Source: CAZKMM01 sp964592965
Lineage (GTDB): Bacteria > RBG-13-61-14 > DRUE01
Direction of reading: 5' to 3'
NCBI GenBank assembly: GCA_964592965.1
Contig: CAZQJX010000127.1
Location: forward strand, 1-6,909
DNA: 6,909 bases
The translations under genes and the position numbers were made by a program. Of this stretch, positions 6,468-6,909 are shown piece after piece. Under the pieces are notes generated by a model, which was not told the origin of the DNA, made no database searches, and saw only the letters and a list, made by a program, of their open reading frames with translations. The first letter of the stretch is position 1. Each line of letters opens with the position of its first letter.

Positions 6468-6890
6468 TTAACTTCTCTTTTGGATTACCTGAGAGATAAC
6501 GCTGATTAGCTCATCGTTTTCAAAAGGCTTTTCCAAAAAAGCATCCGCACCCATTTTAAAAGCCTGAAATCTTGTCTCTCCGCTGGCAAATCCAGTAATC
6601 ATTACCACAGGGATTTTTTTGTATTTGGGATTTCTTCTAAGCCCTCTCATTAAATCCATTCCGCTGATCCAGCTCATCCTTACATCCAAAAGGATAAGGT
6701 CAGGAAGCTCCTCTCTCAGCCGAGCCAGTAGCTCAAGCGCACTCTGAAAATGCTCACATTCATACCCTATCCTGTTTAAGAGCCTGACCAGAGACCTTCC
6801 CAAATTCTCGTCATCATCTACCACAAAGATTTTCTTTTTGGCAAATGCCTGCTCGGATGCTTCTGCTCTTTTATCCAATGTCCATTCCAT
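6468..6890 (-). CDS. Single-domain response regulator (CheY-like receiver)
   Basis: 140 aa; almost the whole protein is one receiver domain, with no output domain. Key residues are all present: acidic pair Asp25/Asp26 in VVDDDE, phospho-acceptor Asp69 in LLDVRM, Thr99 in MITG, and Lys121 in EKPF. Their spacing matches CheY (30 residues Asp to Thr, 22 Thr to Lys). An 18-residue charged N-terminal extension precedes the first strand. The loop after Asp69 reads MSWISGMDL instead of the usual MPGMSGxxL, so the common Pro and Gly are replaced by Ser and Trp. The start ATG has a GGGGGT element five bases upstream, near the window edge. The cognate histidine kinase is not in view and may lie to the right. 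The protein probably acts by phosphorelay or protein-protein contact. Confidence 0.93.
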   Translation of the reverse strand: MEWTLDKRAEASEQAFAKKKIFVVDDDENLGRSLVRLLNRIGYECEHFQSALELLARLREELPDLILLDVRMSWISGMDLMRGLRRNPKYKKIPVVMITGFASGETRFQAFKMGADAFLEKPFENDELISVISQVIQKRS

Positions 6891-6909
6891 TTTTTACCCC
6901 CAAATCATC

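Overview
The window is AT-rich bacterial chromosomal DNA. It holds five intact genes, every one ending in TAA, plus two gene remnants. Codon use (many AGA, AAA, ATA, TTT and TTA codons) and strong AGGAGG-type ribosome binding sites recur in most genes, so it reads as one genomic background rather than as a transferred island. The taxon cannot be fixed from the sequence. An adenosylcobalamin-dependent (class II) ribonucleotide reductase as the only reductase in view suits an anaerobe or a facultative organism from a poorly cultured lineage. I see no phage, IS, CRISPR, tRNA or rRNA feature.

Layout: (1) At 1-145, minus strand, is the 5' part of a minimal nucleotidyltransferase gene, broken by a one-base frameshift and cut by the window edge. 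(2) At 276-2804, minus, is nrdJ, class II ribonucleotide reductase. Its upstream region has a consensus-like promoter with a near-perfect NrdR box between the -35 and -10 elements, and a weaker second box 30 bp away over the leader. The SD places the start at an internal ATG, five codons inside the longest frame. (3) At 3068-5098, minus, is a two-gene operon: rmuC (membrane-anchored coiled-coil protein with a PD-(D/E)XK-like domain), then, 18 bp on, a class II glutamine amidotransferase of the YafJ type. (4) A short AT-rich divergent promoter region at 5099-5245 contains an ATGAC-N7-GTCAT inverted repeat. It separates the rmuC operon from a plus-strand DUF58 membrane protein (5246-6274). (5) At 6277-6420, minus, is a short signal-peptide-like frame interrupted by one TAG, probably a relic. 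(6) At 6468-6890, minus, is a stand-alone CheY-like receiver protein.

Functional reading: nrdJ makes dNTPs and appears to be under NrdR control. RmuC is linked to DNA rearrangement and genome maintenance, so two of the genes serve DNA metabolism, but no shared operon joins them. DUF58 proteins usually sit beside a MoxR AAA+ ATPase; none is visible here. I found no convincing evidence for a wholly new system. The best signals are the NrdR operator architecture, the frameshifted nucleotidyltransferase, the amber-interrupted secreted-peptide relic, and the operator-like repeat in the rmuC/DUF58 divergent region.
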